DNA from: Pollutibacter sp044353505
GTDB lineage: Bacteria > Bacteroidota > Bacteroidia > Chitinophagales > Chitinophagaceae
Reading direction: 5' to 3'
Assembly (NCBI GenBank): GCA_044353505.1
Contig: JBILBU010000002.1
Location: 78,288-142,287 of the forward strand
DNA length: 64,000 nt
The notes beneath the pieces are model-generated. The model was not told the DNA's origin. It did not search any database and worked only from the letters and a program-made list of their open reading frames with translations. The position numbers were made by a program, and so were the translations under genes. Of the stretch, positions 43,830-54,200 are shown piece after piece; positions within the stretch are counted from its first letter, which is position 1; each line of letters starts with the position of its first letter.

Positions 43830-44939
43830 ATGAACGACAATCAACTCCAGCATCATCTTGCCCTAACCATGATTCCTCATGTTGGCGACATCCACATTGG
43901 GTTGTTGCTTGCGCATTTTTCTGATGCTGAAGAAATTTTTCGGGCTAGCAGAAAAGATCTTGAAGCCGTTCAGGGTATCGGATCGATAAGGGCCAATGCC
44001 ATTAGGAGTTTTTCAGATTTCGGAAGGGCTGATGCTGAGATTAGCTATGCGGGAAAAAATAAGATTCAGATTTTAGTTAAAGGGAATGGGGAATACCCTG
44101 AAAAATTGGAGCAATGTGTTGATGCTCCTCATGTGCTGTATTACCAGGGCAATGCAACCATGAACAATAAGAAAGTGTTGAGTATCATCGGTACTAGGGC
44201 TCCAACGGCCTATGGAAAGGAGAGGGTAGCAGAATTGATCTCGGTGTTGGCGGCCCATCATGTATTGGTGGTGAGTGGTATGGCTTATGGCATTGACACC
44301 CTGGCGCACAGTGAGGCTGTTAAACAGGGACTAGAAACAATTGGAGTCCTCGGGCATGGGCTGCATACCATTTACCCCTTTGCCAATAAATCGCTTGCCA
44401 CAGAAATGAGAGCCGGCGGGGGCTTGCTCACCGAGTTTGTACAGGGAACTGCACCGGATAAACAAAATTTCCCCAGGCGCAACCGCATTGTTGCAGGTAT
44501 GGCAGATGCTGTTGTGGTCCTTGAGAGCGGTGAAAAAGGGGGAAGTCTAATCACCGCTGGAATTGCAAATAGTTACAATGTTGATGTGCTGGCATATCCC
44601 GGCCGGGCATTAGACCCCCTTAGCAAAGGGTGTAATATGCTCATACGCACCCATCGTGCAGGGCTAATTACTTCGGGGGAAGAGCTAGTGGAATACATGA
44701 ACTGGGTTCCTAAAAAGGGATTGACAAAGCCCATTCAGGCTGAGCTGTTCCCCTCTCTATCCGAAGATGAACAGAGAATAATAGCACTGATTTCATCTGC
44801 CGGTTCAATTTCTATTGATGAATTAATTGGACTTTCCGGGTTCAGGCCGCCAATGGTGTCCTCTTTGCTGTTTTCGCTGGAGATGCATGGTCTTATAAGC
44901 GCAATTCCGGGGAAATTATATGTCTTGGTAGGGAGATAA
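43830..44939 (+). CDS. dprA: DNA processing protein DprA
   Basis: A 369-residue protein that loads RecA onto incoming single-stranded DNA in transformation. An N-terminal helix-hairpin-helix (LEAVQGIGSIRANAIRSF) precedes the Rossmann DprA core: SIIGTRAPTAYGKERVAEL, VVSGMAYGIDTLAHSEAVKQ, NFPRRNRIVAGM and SGEKGGSLITAGIA. The last roughly 60 residues (LSEDEQRIIALISSAGSI onward) form the winged-helix DprA_WH domain. All motifs are intact. dprA is widespread also in bacteria not known to be competent. guaB begins 31 nt downstream. Confidence 0.93.
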   Translation: MNDNQLQHHLALTMIPHVGDIHIGLLLAHFSDAEEIFRASRKDLEAVQGIGSIRANAIRSFSDFGRADAEISYAGKNKIQILVKGNGEYPEKLEQCVDAPHVLYYQGNATMNNKKVLSIIGTRAPTAYGKERVAELISVLAAHHVLVVSGMAYGIDTLAHSEAVKQGLETIGVLGHGLHTIYPFANKSLATEMRAGGGLLTEFVQGTAPDKQNFPRRNRIVAGMADAVVVLESGEKGGSLITAGIANSYNVDVLAYPGRALDPLSKGCNMLIRTHRAGLITSGEELVEYMNWVPKKGLTKPIQAELFPSLSEDEQRIIALISSAGSISIDELIGLSGFRPPMVSSLLFSLEMHGLISAIPGKLYVLVGR

Positions 44940-44959
44940 GGGTTTTTTTAAAATTTTCC

Positions 44960-44967
44960 TATCTTCG
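44960..44967 (+). promoter_or_regulatory. -7 box of the guaB promoter (leaderless type)
   Basis: TATCTTCG ends 3 nt before the guaB ATG at 44971. The same box form precedes trpS. I see no TTG at the usual distance. Confidence 0.45.
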
Positions 44968-44970
44968 CAC

Positions 44971-46449
44971 ATGGCTACAAGAACAGGAAATGCTCCTAAA
45001 TTTTTTGGCGAAGGACTAACCTTCGACGACGTACTGCTGGTACCTGCTTATTCTGATGTCTTACCAAGAGAAGTTGACATCTCTACCAGACTTACAAAAG
45101 ACATTACCCTTAATATCCCACTGCTCTCTGCTGCAATGGACACCGTCACCGAAGCAACACTTGCTATTGCTTTGGCAAGGGAAGGCGGCATCGGAATCTT
45201 GCATAAGAATATGTCTATCGAGCAACAAGTTGAACAGGTTCGGCGTGTGAAAAGAAGCGAAAGCGGAATGATTATCGATCCCATCACCCTGTTGGAAGAT
45301 GCCACCATTGCAGACGCCCTTCGCCTGATGAGGGAAAACAGGATTGGCGGAATTCCAATTGTTAATGCCGCTAATAAGTTAGTAGGCATACTCACGAACA
45401 GAGATCTTCGTTTCGAAACCAACAAGAAAAAGAAGGTAAGTGAGGTGATGACAAGTGAACATCTTGTTACAGCCCCAGAAGGGACGGACTTAAAAAAGGC
45501 TGAAAAAATTCTTGAGAACTATAAAATAGAAAAGCTACCTGTTGTATCCAAAAGTGGAAAACTAATGGGGTTGATCACCTACAGGGATATTCTTCAATTG
45601 CACAGTTTTCCAAATGCAGTGAAAGATGAATTTGGACGCTTACGCGTTGGTGCTGCATTAGGTATTACCAAAGATTTGTTGGATCGCACTTCAGCGCTTC
45701 AGCAGATTGGGGTTGATGTAGTTTGTCTAGATAGTGCACATGGACATACCAAAGGGGTTGTTGATTCATTAAAGATGCTTAGAAAAAATTTCAAGAACCT
45801 TCGAATCATTGCTGGAAATGTTGCAACCGGTGCTGGCGCAAAAGCCCTAGCGGAAGCTGGTGCTGATTGCGTTAAGGTTGGTATTGGTCCGGGTTCAATT
45901 TGTACTACACGTATTGTTGCAGGAGCTGGCATCCCTCAGATTACTGCCATTTTGGAAGCTGCTGCTGCTTTGAAAAAAATGAATGTTCCTATCATTGCTG
46001 ATGGAGGAATTCGTTATACAGGAGATTTCGTAAAAGCAATTGCTGCTGGCGCCTCTACCGTAATGATGGGCAGTGTGTTTGCAGGTGTTGAAGAAAGCCC
46101 TGGAGAAACCATTATATATGAAGGAAGAAAATTCAAGCAATACCGCGGAATGGGTTCTATCGGTGCAATGCAATTGGGCAGCAGCGACAGGTATTTTCAA
46201 GATGTAGAGGATGGAATAAAAAAACTCGTACCGGAAGGCATTGAGGGAAGGGTTCCATTCAAAGGAAACCTGAGTGAAGTGATTACTCAGTTTGTTGGCG
46301 GATTGAGAGCAGGGATGGGATATTGTGGAGCTGGAAATGTTCTTTCATTGCAAGAAGCCCAGTTTATCAAAATAACTCCTGCAGGAATTAGGGAAAGCCA
46401 TGCACATGATGTGGCAATAACCAAAGAGGCTCCTAATTATAGCCGATAA
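44971..46449 (+). CDS. guaB: inosine-5'-monophosphate dehydrogenase
   Basis: A 492-residue enzyme that oxidises IMP to XMP, the committed step to GMP. The TIM-barrel start shows GLTFDDVLLVPAYSDVLP, followed by two regulatory CBS domains at about residues 95-210. The catalytic Cys is in VGIGPGSICTTRIV, near residue 311, and the IMP loop and flap follow with IADGGIRYTGD and YRGMGSIGAM. Length and domain layout are standard. DUF4105 follows after 18 nt and could be read from the same transcript. Confidence 0.96.
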   Translation: MATRTGNAPKFFGEGLTFDDVLLVPAYSDVLPREVDISTRLTKDITLNIPLLSAAMDTVTEATLAIALAREGGIGILHKNMSIEQQVEQVRRVKRSESGMIIDPITLLEDATIADALRLMRENRIGGIPIVNAANKLVGILTNRDLRFETNKKKKVSEVMTSEHLVTAPEGTDLKKAEKILENYKIEKLPVVSKSGKLMGLITYRDILQLHSFPNAVKDEFGRLRVGAALGITKDLLDRTSALQQIGVDVVCLDSAHGHTKGVVDSLKMLRKNFKNLRIIAGNVATGAGAKALAEAGADCVKVGIGPGSICTTRIVAGAGIPQITAILEAAAALKKMNVPIIADGGIRYTGDFVKAIAAGASTVMMGSVFAGVEESPGETIIYEGRKFKQYRGMGSIGAMQLGSSDRYFQDVEDGIKKLVPEGIEGRVPFKGNLSEVITQFVGGLRAGMGYCGAGNVLSLQEAQFIKITPAGIRESHAHDVAITKEAPNYSR

Positions 46450-46467
46450 ATCATTTCTGTGAACTGA

Positions 46468-47631
46468 ATGAAAAAAATCTTTTCTGCTCTGGCATTTCTT
46501 CTGTTCTTTATTGCGGCATCTTCTCAAGAAGATAGCAGTAAGCTGAGAATTAGTCTACTTACCTGCACTCCCGGATCTGAGCTTTATTCAGTTTTTGGAC
46601 ACAATGCACTGCGTGTGGTGGACTCAGCAGCGGGTACTGATGTTGTGTATAATTTTGGCACCTTTAATTTTGATGATCCTAACTTCTACAGCAAATTTGT
46701 TTTAGGCAAGTTGATGTATTTTCTCAGCCAGGAATACTATCCGGATTTTGTTTTTTCTTATAAGTACTTCAGCAGAGGCATTACTGAGCAAGTACTCGAT
46801 TTGAAAGAAGAAGAGAAAAAAGAAATCCAGCGAGAGCTTTTTGAAAATATTAGCGAAGAGAACAGATATTATAAGTATGATTTTCTTTTTGATAATTGCA
46901 CCACAAGACTCAGAGATATTATTTTCAAATCAAGAGCAGACAACCCAGTTCAACCTCCTCAATTAAATATTGGAAGAAAAACATTCAGGGATCATTTGCA
47001 TGGTTATTTAAATAGGGCGGAGATGCAATGGACTACACTCGGCATTGATTTGTTGTTGGGTGTTGGTGCTGATCAGATCATGACTAACCGAGAGTCTATG
47101 TTTCTCCCAGACCATCTCGCAACGGGAGTGAGGCTTGCAATTCGGGGAAATAAGACCATCATGAAAGAGGAGATTGTTCCCTTGCCTGATGCACAGCCCT
47201 CTCCTGAAAAGCTTTTATTCTGGCAAACACCAGTTTTCTTTTTTTCATTGTTTGCACTCCTGTGTGTTTTTCCAGTCTTTTTTTCGGGGTTAACACTGAC
47301 CGGATTTCAACTTGTCATGGATCGAACTCTTTTTATCTCATCAGGGTTGCTTGGTTCGCTATTGCTGTTTATGTGGTTTGGTACAGACCATCAAAGTTTT
47401 AGCAATAACCTTAATATATTGTGGGCAATGCCAACACATCTTGTGATCGGGTTTCTTTTGCCTTCCACAAATCCGCTACTCAAAAAATATTTTAAAGTGT
47501 ATAGCCTATCGATTTTATTAATGTTGGTGATCGCTTCTTTTTTACCTGGCTATATCAATATTTCTCTCTATCCTCTGATTACAGCAATATCATTCCGTTG
47601 CTGGATTCTGGGTAGTAATCGGGGTATTTAA
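46468..47631 (+). CDS. DUF4105 (Lnb N-terminal-like) membrane protein
   Basis: A 387-residue protein with a signal peptide (1-19) and then a periplasmic DUF4105 domain at about residues 25-235. The key pattern is LLTCTPGSELYSVFGHNALRV (Cys and His), later YDFLFDNCTTRLRDII with the Asn-Cys pair. About five transmembrane helices occupy the last 150 residues. DUF4105 is the domain of the Bacteroides lipoprotein N-acyltransferase Lnb, so an acyl-transfer role in lipoprotein maturation is plausible, but orthology is not proven. It may be co-transcribed with guaB. An exact hairpin follows its stop codon. Confidence 0.8.
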   Translation: MKKIFSALAFLLFFIAASSQEDSSKLRISLLTCTPGSELYSVFGHNALRVVDSAAGTDVVYNFGTFNFDDPNFYSKFVLGKLMYFLSQEYYPDFVFSYKYFSRGITEQVLDLKEEEKKEIQRELFENISEENRYYKYDFLFDNCTTRLRDIIFKSRADNPVQPPQLNIGRKTFRDHLHGYLNRAEMQWTTLGIDLLLGVGADQIMTNRESMFLPDHLATGVRLAIRGNKTIMKEEIVPLPDAQPSPEKLLFWQTPVFFFSLFALLCVFPVFFSGLTLTGFQLVMDRTLFISSGLLGSLLLFMWFGTDHQSFSNNLNILWAMPTHLVIGFLLPSTNPLLKKYFKVYSLSILLMLVIASFLPGYINISLYPLITAISFRCWILGSNRGI

Positions 47632-47645
47632 TGTCAGTTCTCCAG

Positions 47646-47673
47646 CATTTGCCATTACCGATAATGGCAAATG
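47646..47673. repeat. perfect 12-bp hairpin between the DUF4105 and type B cargo genes
   Basis: CATTTGCCATTA (47646-47657), loop CCGA, TAATGGCAAATG (47662-47673). No T run follows on either strand, so it is not a canonical intrinsic terminator; it could cap the 3' end of the guaB-DUF4105 mRNA. Confidence 0.7.
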
Positions 47674-47735
47674 ACCAAACAAAGGGGTAACTTTATGGCA
47701 ATATTTTTCTAAAGTCGAGCGAGTAAATTCAAGGA

Positions 47736-50333
47736 TTGAAAAGAGCCCTTTTTATATTTTTAGTTATTTTGTTCAGCACCGATGTGGCTTATGCAGATCA
47801 TATCGCTGGGGGTGAGGTAAGCTATACTTTTTTAGGGAACGCAAGCACGCCAAATGCAGGGCGATACAGGATTACGCTCAAGTTATATAGGGATTGCGAC
47901 TCCGATGGAGCTCCTCTTGACCCTACCGTAGCCATTACGATTTACCCTAGTGGCAGTGGCATTTTTTATATCAATAGGGCAGTATCATTGGGAAGTACTG
48001 ATATCATATCCTTGCAAAATCCTGATCCTTGTATTGGTAGTCCACCGCGAATTTGTTACAATATCGGTTATTATTCTTTTGACGTTACATTGCCCTACAC
48101 CCAAAAGGGCTATGTCCTTGCCTTTCAGCGCTGCTGTAGGATTGGTGGTATTTTTAATATGATTAACTCAAGCGAAACCGGCGTTACCTATGTGGCCAAT
48201 ATTCCAGGAACCGAACTTGGGGCATCAGCTCCTAAAAACAATACTCCGACATTTGAGACCAATGACACAACTATAGTATGCGCTAAGAATTATTTTCAGT
48301 ACGACTTTGGTGCAAATGATGATGACGGTGATGAATTAGAGTATGTATTTGAAGCAGCCTTTTCTGGATTGACTCAAGATAACCCCGCAGATACCATCGC
48401 CCAACCTCCTGCTTATGATCCAGTAAGGTATAATTTCGGTTTTTCTGCACAGCGTCCACTTGGGTCCGACGTTTCCATTGATCGCAATACTGGAATGATT
48501 TCAGGAAAAGCACCGGTGGCTGGCATATATGTTGTTACTGTTGCTGTATTAGAAAAACGTGATGGTATTGAAATCAATCGGCATCGAAAAGACCTTCACA
48601 TTAAAGTCGCAAATTGTGTGCTTGCAACTTCTGCACTCAAGTCGGACTATATTAATTGTGATGGTCTTTCTTTAGATTTCATAAGCCTAACAACAAGCCC
48701 CCTTGTTAAAACCTATGATTGGGATTTTGGTGTACTTTCTGCATCAGATGATGTGTCAACATCGCCAACTCCATCTTTTACATATGATAGCCCAGGCTCA
48801 TATCAGGTTAGGCTTATTACAAATAAAAACGAACAATGTACCGATACTGTCTATACAATTGCCAAGTTGTACCCTGGATTTACTAGTGGGTTTAAGGTCT
48901 TTGAAACCTGCAAGGGTATTCCTTACGTATTTACAGATACTTCAAGAGCTGCATTTGGGGTGGCAGATAGCTGGAGATGGAATTTTGGGGATCCTGCTAA
49001 ATCAGATGATACTGCAAATACGTCTATAGCCTCATATATCTATTTGGAAAACCGGGCCTATGATGTCTCCTTGATTGTATCAACAAGTGTGGGTTGTCGT
49101 GATACAATCAGCACTCAAATTAATGTAAGCGATAAGCCTATTTTAAACATTACAAATGACACCCTCATTTGTAATGTTGATACGCTTCAGTTGAACTCCA
49201 CCGGAACGGGCACCTTCAGTTGGACGCCTGATTACATGATTAGTGCTCAATCTGCTTCAAGTCCTTTGGTAAGTCCAGATATCCCAACTACCTATTATGT
49301 AACCCTTACTCAGGCCCCGGGTTGCGTTAATACAGATTCTGTTTTTATAGATGTAAAATCTTTTGTCAGTTTGGATGCAGGAAGTGATACAACAATTTGT
49401 TTGGGCGATAGTATTTTATTAAGTCCCGTTACCGACGGTCTCACTTTCAGTTGGTCTCCCGCTGCTACCGTGAGTAATCCTTTTATAAAAAACCCTTGGG
49501 TTAAACCTACTGAAACTGTTCGCTATGCTCTTTTTTCTACCATTGGAAAGTGTCAGGCAAACGATGGGTTTGTGGTTGATGTTGCACCTTATCCTGATGC
49601 CATGGTGAGTAATGACACATCAATATGCATAGAAGGAATAGCACAGCTTGATGCTTTTGGGGGGGCACAATATTTTTGGTATCCTGGCAATACCTTGGAT
49701 GATCAAACCTTAAAAAATCCTGTTGCGAGGCCTTATCAAACAACCAACTATGTAGTTGCAGTTTATGGAGATGGGGCATGTCCAAAGCCTGCTTATGATA
49801 CAGTTGTTGTTACCGTAGTTCCACATGTTGTTGCTTTTGCGGGAAATGATACGGTTGCGGTCATTGGTCAGCCATTGCAATTGCAAGCTTCTGGAGCACT
49901 CCATTACAGTTGGAAACCAACAGCATTTTTAAGCAGTCCGGTGCTTGCAAACCCTATCGCCAGGCTCAATGATGACATCACTTATGTAGTTAGGGTTTCA
50001 ACAATCGAAGGATGTTTTGCCTTTGACACTGTTAGGGTAAAAGTGTACAAGACCCCGCCCGAAATATTTATACCAACTGCATTTACGCCAAATGAAGATG
50101 GACTCAATGATAGGTTGAAGCCAATCCCAGTGGGCATTGCATCTCTTGTTTATTTTAAGGTCTACAACCGCTTCGGTGAATTGGTATTTAGCACCACAGA
50201 AATCGGAAAAGGCTGGGATGGGGTTTACAAGGGACGTGACCAGGGCAATGAATCTTTTGTTTGGCAAGCCAAAGGAATCGACTACTTGGGTAATGAGGTA
50301 ATACGAAAAGGACAGACTACATTGATCAGGTAG
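47736..50333 (+). CDS. large secreted protein with type B T9SS sorting domain and PKD domains
   Basis: An 865-residue surface protein. The only possible start is a TTG at 47736, since an in-frame stop lies four codons upstream. It gives a good signal peptide (KRALFIFLVILFSTDVAYA). The N-terminal region (DHIAGGEVSYTF ... YRITLKLYRDC) is the domain found at the start of many gliding-motility-associated cargo proteins. Two PKD domains follow (KTYDWDFG, SWRWNFGDP), then Ig-like repeats with LDAGSDTTICLGD-type strands. The C-terminal type B (CHU_C) domain runs FIPTAFTPNEDGLNDRLKP ... VYNRFGELVF ... KGQTTLIR. No PorP/SprF gene is adjacent, so it may share a partner with another locus. Confidence 0.86.
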   Translation: MKRALFIFLVILFSTDVAYADHIAGGEVSYTFLGNASTPNAGRYRITLKLYRDCDSDGAPLDPTVAITIYPSGSGIFYINRAVSLGSTDIISLQNPDPCIGSPPRICYNIGYYSFDVTLPYTQKGYVLAFQRCCRIGGIFNMINSSETGVTYVANIPGTELGASAPKNNTPTFETNDTTIVCAKNYFQYDFGANDDDGDELEYVFEAAFSGLTQDNPADTIAQPPAYDPVRYNFGFSAQRPLGSDVSIDRNTGMISGKAPVAGIYVVTVAVLEKRDGIEINRHRKDLHIKVANCVLATSALKSDYINCDGLSLDFISLTTSPLVKTYDWDFGVLSASDDVSTSPTPSFTYDSPGSYQVRLITNKNEQCTDTVYTIAKLYPGFTSGFKVFETCKGIPYVFTDTSRAAFGVADSWRWNFGDPAKSDDTANTSIASYIYLENRAYDVSLIVSTSVGCRDTISTQINVSDKPILNITNDTLICNVDTLQLNSTGTGTFSWTPDYMISAQSASSPLVSPDIPTTYYVTLTQAPGCVNTDSVFIDVKSFVSLDAGSDTTICLGDSILLSPVTDGLTFSWSPAATVSNPFIKNPWVKPTETVRYALFSTIGKCQANDGFVVDVAPYPDAMVSNDTSICIEGIAQLDAFGGAQYFWYPGNTLDDQTLKNPVARPYQTTNYVVAVYGDGACPKPAYDTVVVTVVPHVVAFAGNDTVAVIGQPLQLQASGALHYSWKPTAFLSSPVLANPIARLNDDITYVVRVSTIEGCFAFDTVRVKVYKTPPEIFIPTAFTPNEDGLNDRLKPIPVGIASLVYFKVYNRFGELVFSTTEIGKGWDGVYKGRDQGNESFVWQAKGIDYLGNEVIRKGQTTLIR

Positions 50334-50382
50334 ATGCGGATAATTATATACACCGCGTAACTTATTATTCTAAAACGCAACG

Positions 50383-51132
50383 ATGAAAAAAGTTCTTATT
50401 ACCGGAGCAAGCTCTGGGTTTGGAAAAGCAATTGCAGAAAAGTTCGCATCACAAGGCTACAGTCTGATCATTACCGGCAGACGCAGGGATCTGCTCGAAA
50501 GCCTTGCCGCGGAATTACACAATGCATTTCAGGTTTCTGTTTCTGTCAAGGTATTTGACGTGCAAGACAGGAAGCAAGTGTTTGATGCGCTTCAAAACGA
50601 CGCTGATTTGGAAGATGTTGATGTTCTTGTCAATAACGCGGGACTAGCATTGGGAAGGGATTTATTTGAGGATGCTGATTTAGATGATTGGGAAACGATG
50701 ATTGATACGAACGTCAAGGGGCTGCTTTATGTAACGAAAGCAGTAATTCCTTCTATGATCGCAAGGGGCAAGGGACATATTATCAACATTGGTTCTACCG
50801 CAGGTAAAGAGGTATATGAAAAGGGAAATATTTATTGCGCTACAAAAACTTCTGTAGACGCAATCAGCCAAGCCCTCCGTATAGATTTACTTAGGCATAA
50901 GATTAAAGTAACGGTGCTTCATCCAGGAGCTGCAGAAACCGCATTCTCTACCATTCGATTTAAGGGAGATGAAAAAACAGCAAAGTCAGTTTATGAGGGA
51001 TATGAACCGCTGCAGGCTGAAGACATTGCTGATACCGTTTACTATTGTGCAAGTTTGCCAGACCATGTATGCATCAACAGCGTAGTCATGACCTGTACCG
51101 CACAGGCCAATTCATTTTATTTAAATAAGTAA
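50383..51132 (+). CDS. SDR family NAD(P)-dependent oxidoreductase, YdfG-like
   Basis: A 249-residue classical short-chain dehydrogenase. The cofactor motif is TGASSGFGKAIAEKFASQGY, followed by DVLVNNAGLALG. The catalytic Ser and YxxxK residues are in NIGSTAGKEVYEKGNIYCATK (Tyr-Cys-Ala-Thr-Lys), and HPGAAETAFS follows. Similarity to E. coli YdfG (3-hydroxy acid, including L-allo-threonine and serine, dehydrogenase) is likely from length and motifs, but the substrate is not certain. It is monocistronic, convergent with sprA. Confidence 0.87.
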   Translation: MKKVLITGASSGFGKAIAEKFASQGYSLIITGRRRDLLESLAAELHNAFQVSVSVKVFDVQDRKQVFDALQNDADLEDVDVLVNNAGLALGRDLFEDADLDDWETMIDTNVKGLLYVTKAVIPSMIARGKGHIINIGSTAGKEVYEKGNIYCATKTSVDAISQALRIDLLRHKIKVTVLHPGAAETAFSTIRFKGDEKTAKSVYEGYEPLQAEDIADTVYYCASLPDHVCINSVVMTCTAQANSFYLNK

Positions 51133-51216
51133 GGCGAGTATCAGAAGTGCCTGAATTGATAAACGCATCATAGAGTCATTTATATCTCAATCTTAGCTTT
51201 TACCAGGGCGATTGAT

Positions 51217-54200
51217 TTATTGAGCCAGTGATATCCTAACCTGAACGCCTCCTCTTGTGTTTACAGATGGCGCTGCATTTGAAATGTAAGGGTTCATTCT
51301 GCGTTGGTCAAAATACAGTTGCAGATTCACCCGATTGCTCAATACATAATCAATGGTTGGACGTATACTAATCACTTGTTGTCCACCAGTAGCAAATGCA
51401 TTTGATTGATCTAGTCGAGAGTTTGAGTTGATGTCATCGCGTATGCTAAAATCAAATGCGAAGGTGATGTCATTATTGACCTTGCTGCCAGTTTTTTCTT
51501 TTCCAATATTTAACCTGAATGGAAGTGGGAATCCTCTTTTTCTCCAGCGCATCCCAAAAGTAATTTCAGTTGATCTTATTTCACTGAGCTGAAAGTCAAT
51601 CAAACTCATGCTAAGCTGTCTGGATTTTCTGAATTCTATTCTTCCTGACCATTGACCTGGGGTTGTGAAATCAATACCAATTAATGGAGCAAACTGTTCT
51701 GATATCAACAAGTTTGGAACCAGGAAATAAGGAATGAAGTTTCCGGAAACCGTATCTAAGAAGGAAGGGAATCCAATCATCAAGGTATCTTGAAAAAGAA
51801 GCGCAGTGTTAAAGCTATTCATACTCAAGGTTGAATTGTATCCATGAGTCAATGTGAAATTAGACAAATAGGGCTGTAGCGCTTCAATCCTGCTGAGTCC
51901 ACTATAAGTAACCCTCCAATTTGGTTTTGGGAGATAGCCCTTGAATGGATTTGTTTTCACGGAACCTGTTTCTCCTGAGCCAATCAGTGAAATTCCATTC
52001 GGGTCTTTGTTGGTATAAGCTGCTATGAATGCCGGAACTAAAACATCTTGGGCATATCGGCCATAGCCTTTGTAATAACCATCTGATCCTACACCACTGC
52101 TGTACGGATTTTTCTCTCCCAGTCGCTTTGATAATACTTTTCTGTTGGCTTCAAACTTTTTAAAGGTCTCGCTGGTAACATTTGGATCAAATTTGCCAAA
52201 CAGGGTTTGAAAAGAAATGAAGCTGATGCTGAATCCGCCGCCGCCGTATGCACTAAGCGCATTGAAATTTCCAGTGCCTACGGTGTCTTTGAATAAGGTA
52301 GAATAATTTTTGCTGATGCTCTTGTCGAGGTTTAGGTCTACCAAGAAATCTCTTAGTGGCTCAACCTGTGCAGTCAAGCTCAGCTTCTGATCATAGTTCT
52401 GTAGAAACAGGTTGTTGAGCATTGGATCTTTGGTAACCAATCCTTTTTTGGCGATGTCTTGGAGCCAGGCTTGATTGGGTTGTTTGCCCATGATAAAATC
52501 AATGCCAGGAGCCATGCTTCTCCAGTTCTGCCCCAAAAATTTAGTACTGTCTGTATACCCCGGAAGAAAAGTTGATCCTCCTTCGTTGTAGGTTGCCCCA
52601 ATCCTTTTTACTGCAGTAAGTGTTTTGAATACTGCCTTTTCAATTTTTGATAATTCAACCGCTTCCCTTTGTTTTACTTGCCTTTCAACTGCCGCTGGTT
52701 TTTTCTTCTTGTCTTTATCGCCTTTCGCAACATCTTCTTTTTTCTTTTTTTCTAGTTTCTCTTTTTTCGTTAAAGGTTCTTCCTTCTTTTCTGCAGGAAC
52801 CTGTGCAGCAGAGAAACTTGTTTTTCTGGGGCTGTAATCCATAGTGCCTGGCATAACAGCAGTCGGATTGATCATGGTAATCTTGTCTCCAGACGGATCA
52901 ATATTTAAAGAGGCTCTCTTGACTTTTGGCGGTGCAACAGTTGTTATTTCAAGATCTTCCTCGGGTTCTCCTTTTTTGTCTTTTTTCTGCTTTATCTTTT
53001 TCTCTTTAACAATTTCTTCCCTTGGTACAATTTGGTCTGCAGCCCTAAGCAACCTTGATTTGTTATATAGCTGTGTTAGGTTGAATTCCGCCGTGCCACC
53101 AATTTGATTGCTATTTTGTATCGTGTTCCCAAGATTGACCGCAAGCCTTGATGCCCCCACCCAATTGTAGGTAGTTCTGTATGCAAGATTAACGGTAGTC
53201 CAATCCAATATTGGAATGCCTGAGGTAGGAACATTGTAGGTAATGTCCGCGCTCTGGGTATACATCGTGTTTCGTCCGCCTTTCAGAAAATTTTTCCTGA
53301 TTGAATCTATCTTATCTCTTGTGTCAATCCTGCCAAATGGCTCATCCACTCTCGAATTATTTAAGGCTTTAAAATCTACATTCAATGAACGGGTTAGATC
53401 CCAGCGCATATTGTAGTTTCTGTCAATGATAAAATACTTATCGTAGGTCTCTGGAATCGAAAATTTTCCTCCACCAATATTACGTGGTCTAATGGCACCG
53501 AATTGTCTTCGGGTATCCATTCGAACGCCTATGAGTGATGGCACTGGATTAAAGTTTACGTTCCGAATAAAATCAAGCCAAGGAGTTTTCGTCTTGATGA
53601 TTTTTTTAAATGGCTCAATGTATTTAGGCTGTGCATTGTAGTTGTAGCCAATACCCCCTTGTGATTTCTTTACCTGATTTTTCTGGATGAGTGGATTGTG
53701 CTGACTCGTTTGAGTGACGGAATAGCTGAAGTCGAAGTTTGAAATACTCCAAAGCCTGATCTTCTTATCAAATTTTGGAGTAAAACGAACGTTGGTGAAA
53801 TTGAAGGTTTTGATGCCTGTGAAATCAACCGCATCACGTCTGATGGAATCTCTTTTGTTTCTATATAAATTCAGTTTCTCCTTTAGCGTAATGTCTTTGT
53901 CATAAGGGTCGTACTCAGGCGAACTGATCATTTGAGAAATGTTGGCAAAGAATGGCACTTCCAATCCCAGTTTCTTTGGCAACAATTTGCCGAGTTGTAA
54001 GTTCGTGGATATATCGAACTGTTTGTAGTCGTCTCGATACCTGTCATTTACCCTTTGCTCGAGCTGCCCAAATCCAATCGTGTGGATATTGGTAGACATT
54101 GAAATACTTCCCAGATCAGCAAGCTGAAGATTCATTTGACCAACTGCTGCCCAACCACCTTTTTCATTTAGTCCAGATAGCCTTAATTCATTAATCCATG

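Noticed and set aside
52625..53107. Phe/Ser/Leu-rich plus-strand frames opposite sprA
   Set aside because: They are the antisense of the Lys/Glu-rich segment of SprA; codon bias there keeps the other strand open.
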